A DNA stretch of 64,000 nt from Streptomyces sp. NBC_01016 (GTDB lineage: Bacteria > Actinomycetota > Actinomycetes > Streptomycetales > Streptomycetaceae), in NCBI RefSeq assembly GCF_026341035.1, contig NZ_JAPEOQ010000001.1, positions 1,178,001-1,242,000 of the forward strand, given 5' to 3'. The notes under the pieces were generated by a model, which did not search any database, was not told the origin of the DNA, and saw only the letters and a program-made list of their open reading frames with translations. The position numbers and the translations under genes are program-made. Positions within the stretch are counted from its first letter, which is position 1. Each line of letters begins with the position of its first letter. Shown piece after piece: positions 15,663 to 24,977 of this stretch.

Positions 15663-16556
15663 CTACGGACCCGCCGTCAGGCGCTCCGCGGAGGCGATCG
15701 TGGAGCGGGCCTCGCGCTCCGTCAGGCCGGTGCGCACCGCAGCGTCCGTCAGGGCGTCCGAGAGGGTCTCACCGACGCCGTTCTCGTACGCGCGGCAGGC
15801 CGCCCAGAAGAGGCGCGTGTTGCGCTGGCCCTCATGGGCGCTCAGGACGAACTGGACGAGGCCCAGACCGTGTTGACCGGGGCGGCCCGTCATGGGGTGG
15901 TGCGCGCGCGGCGGGGGCGTGAGCAGGCGCAGAAGCGCCGGTGGGCAGGGTGCGGGCGGCAGATGCCCGGTGCCCGGCACCGTGCCGTAGACGCCGTGCT
16001 CGGTGCGCGAGCCGGGCCCCACGAGGTAGCCGCCGGCGCCCCGGATGTCGATGCCGGGCGCGAGGCGGCCCGCGGAATTGGGCACCACGGCGTCCGGCGG
16101 CCCGGAGAGCCACAGGTGCCGGCCGCCGCTCGGTGTGGCCACGACCACCGTGTCGGGGATCGTGAAGAGATGCCGTAAGGCCAGCTCACGCAGGGAAGCG
16201 GAGGCATCCGTACCGGATTTGGTGTCCAGATCGACGCCGATGAGGTGGTGCGGGGCCAGGCCGCACGCGATGCCGTAGCCGGTCGCCCGGGGCGCGGCCG
16301 CGAAGAGCGCGCGGATGCGGCGCGGATCGGTCGAGGCGTCGTACACGCCGTGCCCCGGAAGGCCGCATTCGCCGTGGCAGCGCGGGGCCGAGGGCGGGTC
16401 GCTGCGGTGCGGTGAGGGCAGCGCGGGGAGCTTGGTCCTGGCCAGGGGGATGACGGCGAGCCCGCGTTCGGCGGCGGACAGGGCGTGCGCGAGGGCCAGG
16501 GTCGCGAGAGACGGGTGGGGTGGGCAGTGGGGCGGGTGCCGGTCCATGGTGGCCAT
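15663..16556 (-). CDS. PrimPol-type DNA primase/polymerase domain protein
   Basis: 297 residues. The archaeo-eukaryotic primase-like fold of plasmid pRN1-type enzymes is intact: LVPL-like start ERGLAVIPLARTKLP, a Cys pair in RCHGECGLPGHGV, the catalytic DxD in LIGVDLDTKSG (near residue 120), TPSGGRHLWLSG with the conserved His, and RGAGGYLVGPGS. The C-terminal 90 residues (GQRNTRLFWAACRAYENG) look like the helical PriCT-type cap. No helicase domain is attached. The family comes from plasmids and phages but is common on Streptomyces chromosomes. It could prime or bypass lesions; the actual role is unknown. Confidence 0.85.
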   Translation of the reverse strand: MATMDRHPPHCPPHPSLATLALAHALSAAERGLAVIPLARTKLPALPSPHRSDPPSAPRCHGECGLPGHGVYDASTDPRRIRALFAAAPRATGYGIACGLAPHHLIGVDLDTKSGTDASASLRELALRHLFTIPDTVVVATPSGGRHLWLSGPPDAVVPNSAGRLAPGIDIRGAGGYLVGPGSRTEHGVYGTVPGTGHLPPAPCPPALLRLLTPPPRAHHPMTGRPGQHGLGLVQFVLSAHEGQRNTRLFWAACRAYENGVGETLSDALTDAAVRTGLTEREARSTIASAERLTAGP

Positions 16557-16928
16557 GCCCCTATTTTCGTACGCATGTTCGAAGAAGGGAAGTGGGGCCG
16601 GTCATCCGAGGGAAGCATTTACCAAAAATGTGCTGAAACGCTTCGTCGTTTGTGGCGCTTGGGGCGAGCTGGTCCCGAGGTGGCCCACTCCGACCTGAGC
16701 TGGGGTTTTGTGGGCGTGAAGAGGGTTTATCGACATGTCCTCACGCTTGCGAGCGAATAGCGGCTTCCGGGGTGGTTCGCCGGGGATTCGGTGGGCAATT
16801 CTGATCTCGCGACGTCGTGAACATCGCCGAGGCGGTCGGCCAACTGCCTTGGTACATCCCGTACTTAACGGGTGGCCGGACCCCGTCCGAGCGCCCGGAG
16901 CGTACTTCCTGTTCCTGGAGGAATAGAC
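16557..16928. other. Intergenic region upstream of the small secreted protein
   Basis: 372 bases between divergent genes. Composition is lower in G+C than the flanks. A 61-codon open frame from 16575 has no third-position GC bias and no ribosome site, so I do not call it. The last bases before the secreted-protein start contain a strong CCTGGAGGAATAGAC ribosome site. A promoter is expected here but I cannot place it. Confidence 0.5.
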
Positions 16929-17234
16929 ATGGCTTCCATCCGTACCGCCCGCGCCATCGCCGCCGTCGCCGCTCTGCCCCTCGCGGCAGCACTCTTCTCC
17001 GGAGTGGCCATGGCCGACAACGGCTCCTTCGCGGACAGCGGATCGAACGCGGGGGTGGCGACGGTCAGCGGCAGCGGCGTCGGCGACGACAACTACGGCA
17101 ACTCGTCCACCACGCAGCAGCAGGCGGTCGGCAACGGCGCCTCCAACCAGAACAACGAGGCTCAGGTGAACGGCTCCGGCTTCACGGCGATCGACCAGTC
17201 GAACGTGAACGTGAACTTCACCGAGCTCTGGTAA
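16929..17234 (+). CDS. Small secreted Asn/Gln/Ser/Gly-rich protein
   Basis: 101 residues, ATG at 16929 with CTGGAGGAATAG upstream. A signal peptide ends at about residue 29 (SGVAMA). The mature 72 residues have no Cys, no Lys and only acidic charge, and are dominated by Asn, Ser, Gly, Gln and Val (for example STTQQQAVGNG and ASNQNNEAQVNG), ending in VNVNFTELW. The composition resembles amyloid-forming secreted proteins such as curlins, and alternating polar/valine segments could form beta strands. It is not a chaplin or rodlin by motif. It stands alone between a PrimPol gene and the steroid-type operon. Confidence 0.75.
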   Translation: MASIRTARAIAAVAALPLAAALFSGVAMADNGSFADSGSNAGVATVSGSGVGDDNYGNSSTTQQQAVGNGASNQNNEAQVNGSGFTAIDQSNVNVNFTELW

Positions 17235-17443
17235 TCCGCCGGCTCCTGCGCGGCGGGGGTCTTCCGTGGGGTGCGTGACAGTCTGCGCGGCGGTGCTTCG
17301 GCGCCGCCGCGCAGGCGTGTGTGGCGGGCGGCGGTGGTGTGTGGGCCAGGGCGGTGGCGTGCGGATCTCTTGACACCCGTCGGTATCTGACGGACAGTCA
17401 GAAACCCTTGTCGGTACGAGGCCAGTCCTGGAGGGCAGCCGCC

Positions 17444-18643
17444 GTGCACCTCGCCCCCACCGAGCGCCAGCGCGAGCTGCGCGTTCAACTGCGTGAGAGA
17501 TTCCGTACGTTGATGCCCGGCGGGCCGCCGGCGGCCGACGATCCGAGCGGTCAGCGTCGGCTGCTGCGCCGCATCGGTGACGAGGGCCTCCTGGGCCTCG
17601 GCTGGCCCGTCGAGTACGGCGGTCAGGGGCGCGGCGCGGACGAGCAGTTCGTGTTCTTCGACGAGGCGTACCGGGCAGGCGCACCGGTCTCCATGGTCAC
17701 GCTCAACACGGTCGGCCCCACGCTCATGAAGTACGGGACCGAGGAGCAGAAGGCCTACTTCCTTCCCCGGATCCTCAAGGGCGACCTGGTCTTCGCGATC
17801 GGCTACAGCGAACCCTCGGCGGGCACGGACCTCGCGTCCCTGCGCACGCGCGCGGTGCGCGACGAAGCGAGCGGCGACTGGGTGATCGACGGGCAGAAGG
17901 TGTTCACGTCGAACGCGCAGAACGCCGACTGGATCTGGCTCGCCTGCCGGACCGACCCCGAGGCGCCCAAGCACAAGGGCATCTCGATCATCCTCGTGCC
18001 GACCGACGCACCCGGTTTCTCGTGGACCCCGATCGACACCGTCGGCGGCCTGACCACGACGGCCACGTACTACGACGGGATCCGGGTCCCCGGTTCGAAC
18101 CTCGTCGGCGAGGAGAACGCGGGCTGGGGCCTGATCACCAACCAGCTCAATCACGAGCGGGTCGCCCTCGCCGCGATCGGGATGCAGGCCGAGGACTTCT
18201 ACGAGCGGGTGGCCGACGCCGCCCGTACCCCCGATCCAGTGACCGGCGAGCGCCGCGTTGACACGCCTTGGGTCCGATCCCAACTGGCCGAAGCGCATGC
18301 CCGGCTGGCGGCAACGCGCCTGCTCAACTGGCGTTTGGTGGGGGATGTCGGGGCGGGTCGACTGGCCCCCGGAGACGCCAGCGGCGTGAAGTTCGCGGGA
18401 ACGGAATCCGCGGTCGAGACGTATCGAATATGTCAGCAGATCGCGGGCGACGCCGGGTGGGTGAGGGCCGGTTCGCCCGGCGCGTTCGGTGGTACGGGGG
18501 GCGGTGCGGCGGGTGTGGGTGAGGGCGAGTTGGAGCGGATGAACCGCGCGGCGCAGATCAACACCTTCGGCGGCGGGGTGAGTGAGGTGCAGCGCGAGAT
18601 CGTGGCGACGATGCGGCTCGGGATGCGGAGGGGGAAGCGGTGA
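17444..18643 (+). CDS. Acyl-CoA dehydrogenase, ChsE2/FadE29-like
   Basis: 399 residues from the GTG at 17444 (CTGGAGGGCAGCC upstream). Acyl-CoA dehydrogenase motifs include FAIGYSEPSAGTDLASL (FAD and substrate site), DWIWLACRTDPEAPKHKG and NQLNHERVAL. The sequence strongly recalls mycobacterial FadE29 (ChsE2), which pairs with FadE28 (ChsE1) as an alpha2beta2 enzyme that desaturates the three-carbon side chain of a steroid CoA ester. First gene of a five-gene operon in which all neighbours overlap or nearly touch. A His/Glu-free Gly-rich insert near 345-360 (FGGTGGGAAGVGEGE) is unusual. Substrate is inferred from gene order. Confidence 0.85.
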   Translation: MHLAPTERQRELRVQLRERFRTLMPGGPPAADDPSGQRRLLRRIGDEGLLGLGWPVEYGGQGRGADEQFVFFDEAYRAGAPVSMVTLNTVGPTLMKYGTEEQKAYFLPRILKGDLVFAIGYSEPSAGTDLASLRTRAVRDEASGDWVIDGQKVFTSNAQNADWIWLACRTDPEAPKHKGISIILVPTDAPGFSWTPIDTVGGLTTTATYYDGIRVPGSNLVGEENAGWGLITNQLNHERVALAAIGMQAEDFYERVADAARTPDPVTGERRVDTPWVRSQLAEAHARLAATRLLNWRLVGDVGAGRLAPGDASGVKFAGTESAVETYRICQQIAGDAGWVRAGSPGAFGGTGGGAAGVGEGELERMNRAAQINTFGGGVSEVQREIVATMRLGMRRGKR

Positions 18644-19635
18644 GCGCGGGTGTTGCGGGGCAGGAGTTCATGGGGCACGAGCCCTTGGCGTACGAGAAGT
18701 TGAGGACCTTCGAGGGGCGGGTCGCGGCCACCGAGGCCGAGGGCCTCGACCCGGTGAACGCGCCGATGATCCGGCACTGGTGCGAGGCCATGGGCGATAC
18801 GAACCCCGCCTACGAGGGGCCGGACGCGATCGCGCCGCCGACCATGCTGCAGGCCTGGACGATGGCGGGTCTGACCAGCTACGAGGGGCGCTCGCCGGCC
18901 CACGACGAGCTGTTCGCGCTGCTCGAAGGCGCGGGGTACACCTCGGTGGTCGCCACCGACTGCGAGCAGGAGTATCTGCGGCCGCTTCGGCCCGGTGACG
19001 CGATCACGTACGACTCGGTGATCGAGTCGGTCTCGCCACTGAAGACGACGAAGCTGGGCACGGGGCACTTCATCACGACGCGGATGAACGTCCGGGTGGG
19101 AGGAGAGATCGCCGGGACGCATCTGTTCAGGATCTTGAAGTACACGCCCGCCAGGCGGAGTTCAGGCGGCCCGGCAGCGAAGAAGGACAAGCCACAGCGG
19201 CCGCGCCCCGTCATCAACCGGGACAACGCCGGCTTCTGGGAGGGCGTCGCCGACCACCGGCTGCTCATCCAGCGCTGCCGCGCGTGCGAGACGCTGCGCT
19301 TCCCCTGGCTGCCGGGGTGCAACACATGCGGCGGGCAGGAGTGGGACACCGTCGAGGCGAGCGGCGAGGGCACCGTCTACAGCTATGTGGTCATGCACCA
19401 CCCGCCCTTCCCGGCCTTCACTGTGTCTGATCATGGTGCTGACGCACCGGGGCCCTACGCGGTGGTGCTCATCGAGCTGGCCGAGGGCGTGCGCATGGTG
19501 AGCAACGTCGTGGGGGTGTCGAGCGACAAGGTACGGATCGGGATGCCCGTACGTCTCGAATACCTCGCTGTGGACGACGAGTTGGAGCTGCCCGTCTTCC
19601 GTGTGGTCGACGAGGCCGAGGGTGGTGAGGTCTGA
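18640..19635 (+). CDS. MaoC-like hydratase fused to DUF35 zinc-ribbon/OB domain, ChsH2-like
   Basis: 331 residues. The GTG start overlaps the previous TGA (GTGA). The N-terminal hotdog domain (about 10-165) has the MaoC shape (WCEAMGDTNPAYEGP) but lacks the catalytic His at the usual position, as expected for the non-catalytic subunit. The C-terminal DUF35 part (about 190-325) has a zinc ribbon with CRAC and CNTC pairs followed by an OB fold. This two-domain order is that of mycobacterial ChsH2, whose first half pairs with ChsH1 for hydration and whose DUF35 half docks the Ltp2 aldolase. Both partners are encoded downstream. Confidence 0.86.
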   Translation: MSAGVAGQEFMGHEPLAYEKLRTFEGRVAATEAEGLDPVNAPMIRHWCEAMGDTNPAYEGPDAIAPPTMLQAWTMAGLTSYEGRSPAHDELFALLEGAGYTSVVATDCEQEYLRPLRPGDAITYDSVIESVSPLKTTKLGTGHFITTRMNVRVGGEIAGTHLFRILKYTPARRSSGGPAAKKDKPQRPRPVINRDNAGFWEGVADHRLLIQRCRACETLRFPWLPGCNTCGGQEWDTVEASGEGTVYSYVVMHHPPFPAFTVSDHGADAPGPYAVVLIELAEGVRMVSNVVGVSSDKVRIGMPVRLEYLAVDDELELPVFRVVDEAEGGEV

Positions 19636-19636
19636 C

Positions 19637-20716
19637 ATGGACTTCACCCCTACCCCCGAGCAGGAGGCGGCGCGGGAGCTCGCCGCGCGGATCTTCGGGG
19701 ATCTGTCCACGCCGGAGCGGCTCGCGGGCCTCGGCGGCGGCACGGACGGCGAGCTCTGGAAGGAGCTGGGCGCGGCGGGCCTCGTGGGCGCGGTGGAGGA
19801 GACCGGGCTGCTCGGGCTCGTCCTGATGCTGGAGGAACAGGGCAGGACGACGGCGCAGGTGCCGTTCGCCGCGAGCTGTGTGTACGGCCTGCTTGCGGTG
19901 GCGGCGCACGGCACGGACGAGCAGCGGGAGCGGCTGCTGCCGGGGCTCCGGGACGGTTCGGCCGTGGCGGCGGGGGCGTTTCCCGCGCGTGGTGGGATCG
20001 TGGTGGACACCCTGCCGGACGGGCGGGCGCGGCTGAGCGGGGCCGTGCCGTGGGTGCCGTGGCTGCGGGACGCGACGCACGTACTGGTGGCGGTGCGGGG
20101 CGAAACCGAAAAAGATGTCCACAGCCTGTGGATGGCGCGGGCGCGGGACGCCGGGTGCGAGCCGGTCGAGCTGACCGCACCCTGGTCCGCGGGGCGGCTC
20201 GTGCTCGACGGAGTGGAGGCCGAGCGGATCGGCGGCCCCGAGGCGTACGGGGACGTGCTCGCGGCCGCCCGGACCGCCTTCGCCGGGCTGCAGGCCGGGG
20301 TCTGCGCGGGATCGCTTGACCGCGCCGTGGCGTACACGAACGAGCGGGAGCAGTTCGGCAGGCCGCTCGCCGCCAAGCAGGGCGTCCAACTCCGCGCCGC
20401 GGAGGCGTACATGGACATCGAGGCGATCCGGGTGACCGCGTACGAGGCGGCCTGGCGGCGCGACGCCGGGCTCGACCACGAGAGCCATGCGCTGACCGCG
20501 GCCTGGTGGGCCTCGGAGGCGGGCAAGCGGGTCGTGCACACGGGCCAGCATCTGCACGGCGGCATGGGCGCCGACCTGGACCATCCGGTGCACCGGCACT
20601 TCCTGTGGGGTCGGCAGCTGGACGGATATCTGGGGTGCGGCGCCGAACTCCTGGAGGAGCTGGGCGAAGTGATCGCGTCGGGAGCGGGCGCGGCCGACGG
20701 AGGGGAGGCCGCATGA
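19637..20716 (+). CDS. Acyl-CoA dehydrogenase, ChsE1/FadE28-like
   Basis: 359 residues, ATG at 19637, one base after the ChsH2-like stop. Short acyl-CoA dehydrogenase of the FadE28 type: MDFTPTPEQEAARE start, weak FAD segment in the middle, then YTNEREQFGRPLAAKQGVQ and HTGQHLHGGMGADLDHPVHRHF near the C-terminus. Like other FadE28 proteins it is shorter and more divergent than its partner and probably forms half of a shared active site with the first gene product. Expected to act in the cytoplasm on a CoA-linked steroid or terpenoid side chain. Confidence 0.84.
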   Translation: MDFTPTPEQEAARELAARIFGDLSTPERLAGLGGGTDGELWKELGAAGLVGAVEETGLLGLVLMLEEQGRTTAQVPFAASCVYGLLAVAAHGTDEQRERLLPGLRDGSAVAAGAFPARGGIVVDTLPDGRARLSGAVPWVPWLRDATHVLVAVRGETEKDVHSLWMARARDAGCEPVELTAPWSAGRLVLDGVEAERIGGPEAYGDVLAAARTAFAGLQAGVCAGSLDRAVAYTNEREQFGRPLAAKQGVQLRAAEAYMDIEAIRVTAYEAAWRRDAGLDHESHALTAAWWASEAGKRVVHTGQHLHGGMGADLDHPVHRHFLWGRQLDGYLGCGAELLEELGEVIASGAGAADGGEAA

Positions 20717-21156
20717 AGGCCGGAGCGCGGTTCGGGACGAAGGCTGGAGCGCGGTTCGAGATGAAGGCGGGGGACGAGCTCGACCCCTTGGCGATCCCGA
20801 TCACCCGGACGCTGATCGTCTCCGGGGCGATCGCGTCCCGCGACTACCAAGATGTGCACCACGACGCGGAGTTGGCGCACCAGAAGGGCTCCCCCGACAT
20901 CTTCATGAACATCCTCACGACGAACGGCCTGGTGGGGCGCTACATCACCGACCACTTCGGGCCCGACGCCGTCCTTCGTAAGGTCGCGATACGGCTCGGG
21001 GCGCCCAACTATCCGGGCGACACCATGGTGTTGAGCGGCACGATCGCCGAGGTGGAAGGCGACACGGCGCAGGTGAAGGTCGTCGGCAGGAACGGCATCG
21101 GCAGCCACGTCACCGGCACGGTCACGGTCACCGTCTCCGAGGGGAGCGCGGCATGA
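20713..21156 (+). CDS. MaoC-like enoyl-CoA hydratase, ChsH1-like
   Basis: 147 residues. The ATG overlaps the previous stop (ATGA). Hotdog fold with the hydratase-2 catalytic pair in SRDYQDVHHD (Asp and His five apart) and SPDIFMNILTTNGLVGRYITDH, matching ChsH1. It should supply the active site that complements the ChsH2-like protein. The first 16 residues are a tandem repeat (KAGARFG, KAGARFE) followed by MKAGDEL; mycobacterial members start near the third unit, so an ATG at 20761 is an alternative start. Confidence 0.84.
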   Translation: MKAGARFGTKAGARFEMKAGDELDPLAIPITRTLIVSGAIASRDYQDVHHDAELAHQKGSPDIFMNILTTNGLVGRYITDHFGPDAVLRKVAIRLGAPNYPGDTMVLSGTIAEVEGDTAQVKVVGRNGIGSHVTGTVTVTVSEGSAA

Positions 21157-22319
21157 GCGTGCGCGGCAAGGACCAACTCGGCGGGAAGGCCGCGATCGTC
21201 GGCATCGGCGCCACGGAGTTCTCCAAGGACTCCGGACGCAGCGAGCTGAAGCTCGCGGTGGAGGCGGTGCACACGGCGCTCGACGACGCGGGCCTGTCCC
21301 CGTCCGATGTCGACGGCCTGGTCACCTTCACCATGGACACCAACCCGGAGATCACCGTGGCGCAGGCCGCGGGCATGGGGGAGCTCTCCTTCTTCTCGCG
21401 GGTGCACTACGGAGGCGGCGCGGCCTGCGGCACCGTGCAGCAGGCCGCTCTCGCGGTGGCGAGCGGCGTGGCCGACGTGGTGGTCTGCTACCGGGCCTTC
21501 AACGAGCGTTCGGGCCGGCGCTTCGGCTCGGGCGTGCAGCACAGGGAGCCGTCGGCGGAGGGCGCGGCGCTCGGCTGGAACCTGCCGTTCGGGCTGCTCA
21601 CCCCAGCGTCCTGGGTGGCGATGGCGGCGCAGCGCTATCTGCACACGTACGGGCTGACCCCCGAGGCCTTCGGACATGTCGCGGTCACCGACCGCAAGTA
21701 CGCGGCGACGAACCCGGCGGCGTACTTCTACGAGAAGCCGATCACGCTCGCCGACCACGCGGAGTCCCGCTGGATCGTCGACCCGCTGCGGCTGCTCGAC
21801 TGCTGCCAGGAGACGGACGGCGGGCAGGCGATCGTCGTCACCAGCGTGGAGCGGGCGCGCGATCTGCCGAACCCGCCCGCGGTGATCCGGGCTGCGGCGC
21901 AGGGCGCGGGCCGCGCGCAGGAGCAGATGACGAGCTTCTACCGGGACGAGCTGACGGGTCTGCCCGAGATGAGCGTCGTGGCGCGGCAGTTGTGGCGCAC
22001 GGCCGGGCTCGGCCCCGACGGGATCGACGTGGGGATTCTCTACGACCACTTCACGCCGTTCGTGCTGATGCAGCTGGAGGAATTCGGTTTCTGCGCGCCG
22101 GGCGAGGCGGCCGGGTTCGTGGCGGAGGAGAGGCTGCCGCTCAACACCCATGGCGGGCAGCTGGGCGAGGCGTATCTGCACGGTATGAACGGGATAGCGG
22201 AGGGCGTGCGCCAGGTGCGCGGCACGGCCGTGAACCAGATATCCGGCGCGGCCACCGCGCTGGTCACGGCGGGCACCGGGGTTCCCACGTCGGGTCTTAT
22301 CCTGGGGGCGGACGGCTGA
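21153..22319 (+). CDS. Thiolase-fold retro-aldolase, Ltp2-like
   Basis: 388 residues, ATGA overlap with the previous gene. SCP2/non-specific lipid-transfer thiolase fold: AIVGIGATEFSKDSGRSE start, GVADVVVCYRAFNERSGRRFG, and a C-terminal LPLNTHGGQLGEAYLHGMNG segment. The position of the nucleophilic thiolase Cys is GGGAACGTVQQ-like but the family works as an aldolase. Ltp2 releases propionyl-CoA from a 17-hydroxy steroid CoA thioester with the DUF35 domain of ChsH2. Completing the set of five igr-type genes, this supports a role in the last step of side-chain removal. Confidence 0.85.
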   Translation: MSVRGKDQLGGKAAIVGIGATEFSKDSGRSELKLAVEAVHTALDDAGLSPSDVDGLVTFTMDTNPEITVAQAAGMGELSFFSRVHYGGGAACGTVQQAALAVASGVADVVVCYRAFNERSGRRFGSGVQHREPSAEGAALGWNLPFGLLTPASWVAMAAQRYLHTYGLTPEAFGHVAVTDRKYAATNPAAYFYEKPITLADHAESRWIVDPLRLLDCCQETDGGQAIVVTSVERARDLPNPPAVIRAAAQGAGRAQEQMTSFYRDELTGLPEMSVVARQLWRTAGLGPDGIDVGILYDHFTPFVLMQLEEFGFCAPGEAAGFVAEERLPLNTHGGQLGEAYLHGMNGIAEGVRQVRGTAVNQISGAATALVTAGTGVPTSGLILGADG

Positions 22320-22520
22320 ACGGGGTGCGTGCACCGGCTTCCGCCCGCGAGAACCGGGCCCGTCCGCGCGAAGGGGAGTCAGGGCCGTCCCCCAGGGGAC
22401 CCCGCCCCCGACTCCACCTTCAGGAGGTGGGGCCAGCACCCCTCGTACAACCTGAGGCGGACGCAGCTTCGGGACCTCCGGCCGATCCCCGGAAGTAGGG
22501 GGCGCTCATAGCGTGTAGCC

Positions 22521-23141
22521 ATGACCGCAACTCTGGCGCCTGTCCGCACCAGCGCAGCCGAGGCCGCGCCGCGCACCCACTCCGTGACGCGTCCGGCACC
22601 CGCGTCCGTGAAGCGCACCCACTCCGTGACGCGTCCGGCACCCGCGATGTACCCGTCGTTCGCGTCGTACGTCCGGGCGCGTCAGCCGGTGCTCCTGCGC
22701 ACCGCCCGGTCGTTGACGTCGAACCCGTGCGACGCCGAGGACCTGCTGCAGACCGCGCTCGCGAAGACATACGTCGCATGGGACCGGATCGAGGACCACC
22801 GGGCGCTCGACGGCTATGTGCGCAGGGCCCTGTTGAACACCCGGACCTCGCAGTGGCGCAAGCGCAAGGTCGACGAGTTCGTCTGCGACGAGCTGCCGGA
22901 GCACCGGGAGACCCCGGCCGGGGACCCCGCCGAACAGCAGGCGCTGCACGACGCGATGTGGCGGGCCATCACCAAACTGCCCGCGCGGCAGCGGGCGATG
23001 GTCGTCCTGCGCTATTACGAGGACCTGAGCGAGGCCCAGACGGCCCAGGTGCTCGGCGTCTCCATCGGCACCGTGAAGAGCGCGGTGTCGCGGGCGCTCG
23101 GCAAGCTCCGGGAGGACCCGGAACTGCGGCACACGGCGTGA
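22521..23141 (+). CDS. ECF sigma factor, SigE-family
   Basis: 206 residues. Region 2 covers about 50-115 (LTSNPCDAEDLLQTALAKTY) and region 4 about 148-200 (LPARQRAMVVLRYYEDLSE, then VSIGTVKSAVSRALGKLRE with the recognition helix). The N-terminal 42 residues are an extension containing a perfect 34-base repeat at a 42-base period, giving two RTHSVTRPAPA units. No anti-sigma gene is adjacent. If the repeat is not translated, an ATG at 22647 would start the conserved core, but no ribosome site precedes it. It sits between the steroid-type operon and an acyl-CoA ligase. Confidence 0.85.
   Translation: MTATLAPVRTSAAEAAPRTHSVTRPAPASVKRTHSVTRPAPAMYPSFASYVRARQPVLLRTARSLTSNPCDAEDLLQTALAKTYVAWDRIEDHRALDGYVRRALLNTRTSQWRKRKVDEFVCDELPEHRETPAGDPAEQQALHDAMWRAITKLPARQRAMVVLRYYEDLSEAQTAQVLGVSIGTVKSAVSRALGKLREDPELRHTA
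22571..22646 (+). repeat. 34-base direct repeat, period 42, in the sigma-factor N-terminus
   Basis: Bases 22571-22604 and 22613-22646 are identical. The period is 14 codons, so the duplication keeps the reading frame. Confidence 0.95.
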
Positions 23142-23262
23142 CCAGCGGTGAGTCCTGGGTGATTCGGTGATCGATCATCCCGGGAAGTAGTGACATACCA
23201 CCCGGTATGCAGTGAGAATCAGCGGACCCTTACTGCTCCGTAGCGCCCACCGGGAGGACGCC

Positions 23263-24915
<1,653 letters not shown>

Positions 24916-24921
24916 CGGCCT

Positions 24922-24935
24922 GTTTCACGTGAAAC
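24922..24935. other. parS: parS chromosome-partition site
   Basis: GTTTCACGTGAAAC is a perfect 14-base palindrome equal to the Streptomyces ParB-binding parS consensus. It lies between the acyl-CoA ligase and a terminator. In Streptomyces most parS sites lie around oriC, which places this window in the origin-proximal core. Confidence 0.93.
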
Positions 24936-24962
24936 GGGGGCGGCCCGAAAGGGCCGCCCCCG
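24935..24962. terminator. Bidirectional terminator with GAAA loop
   Basis: A 12-bp perfect stem CGGGGGCGGCCC closed by GAAA lies between the convergent ligase gene and the large PAS protein gene. It directly abuts the parS site. Confidence 0.9.
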
Positions 24963-24977
24963 TACGTGTGTTGAGAC

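Noticed and set aside
16575..16760. 61-codon open frame starting MFEEGKW
   Set aside because: No third-position GC bias, no ribosome site, many codons atypical for this genome.
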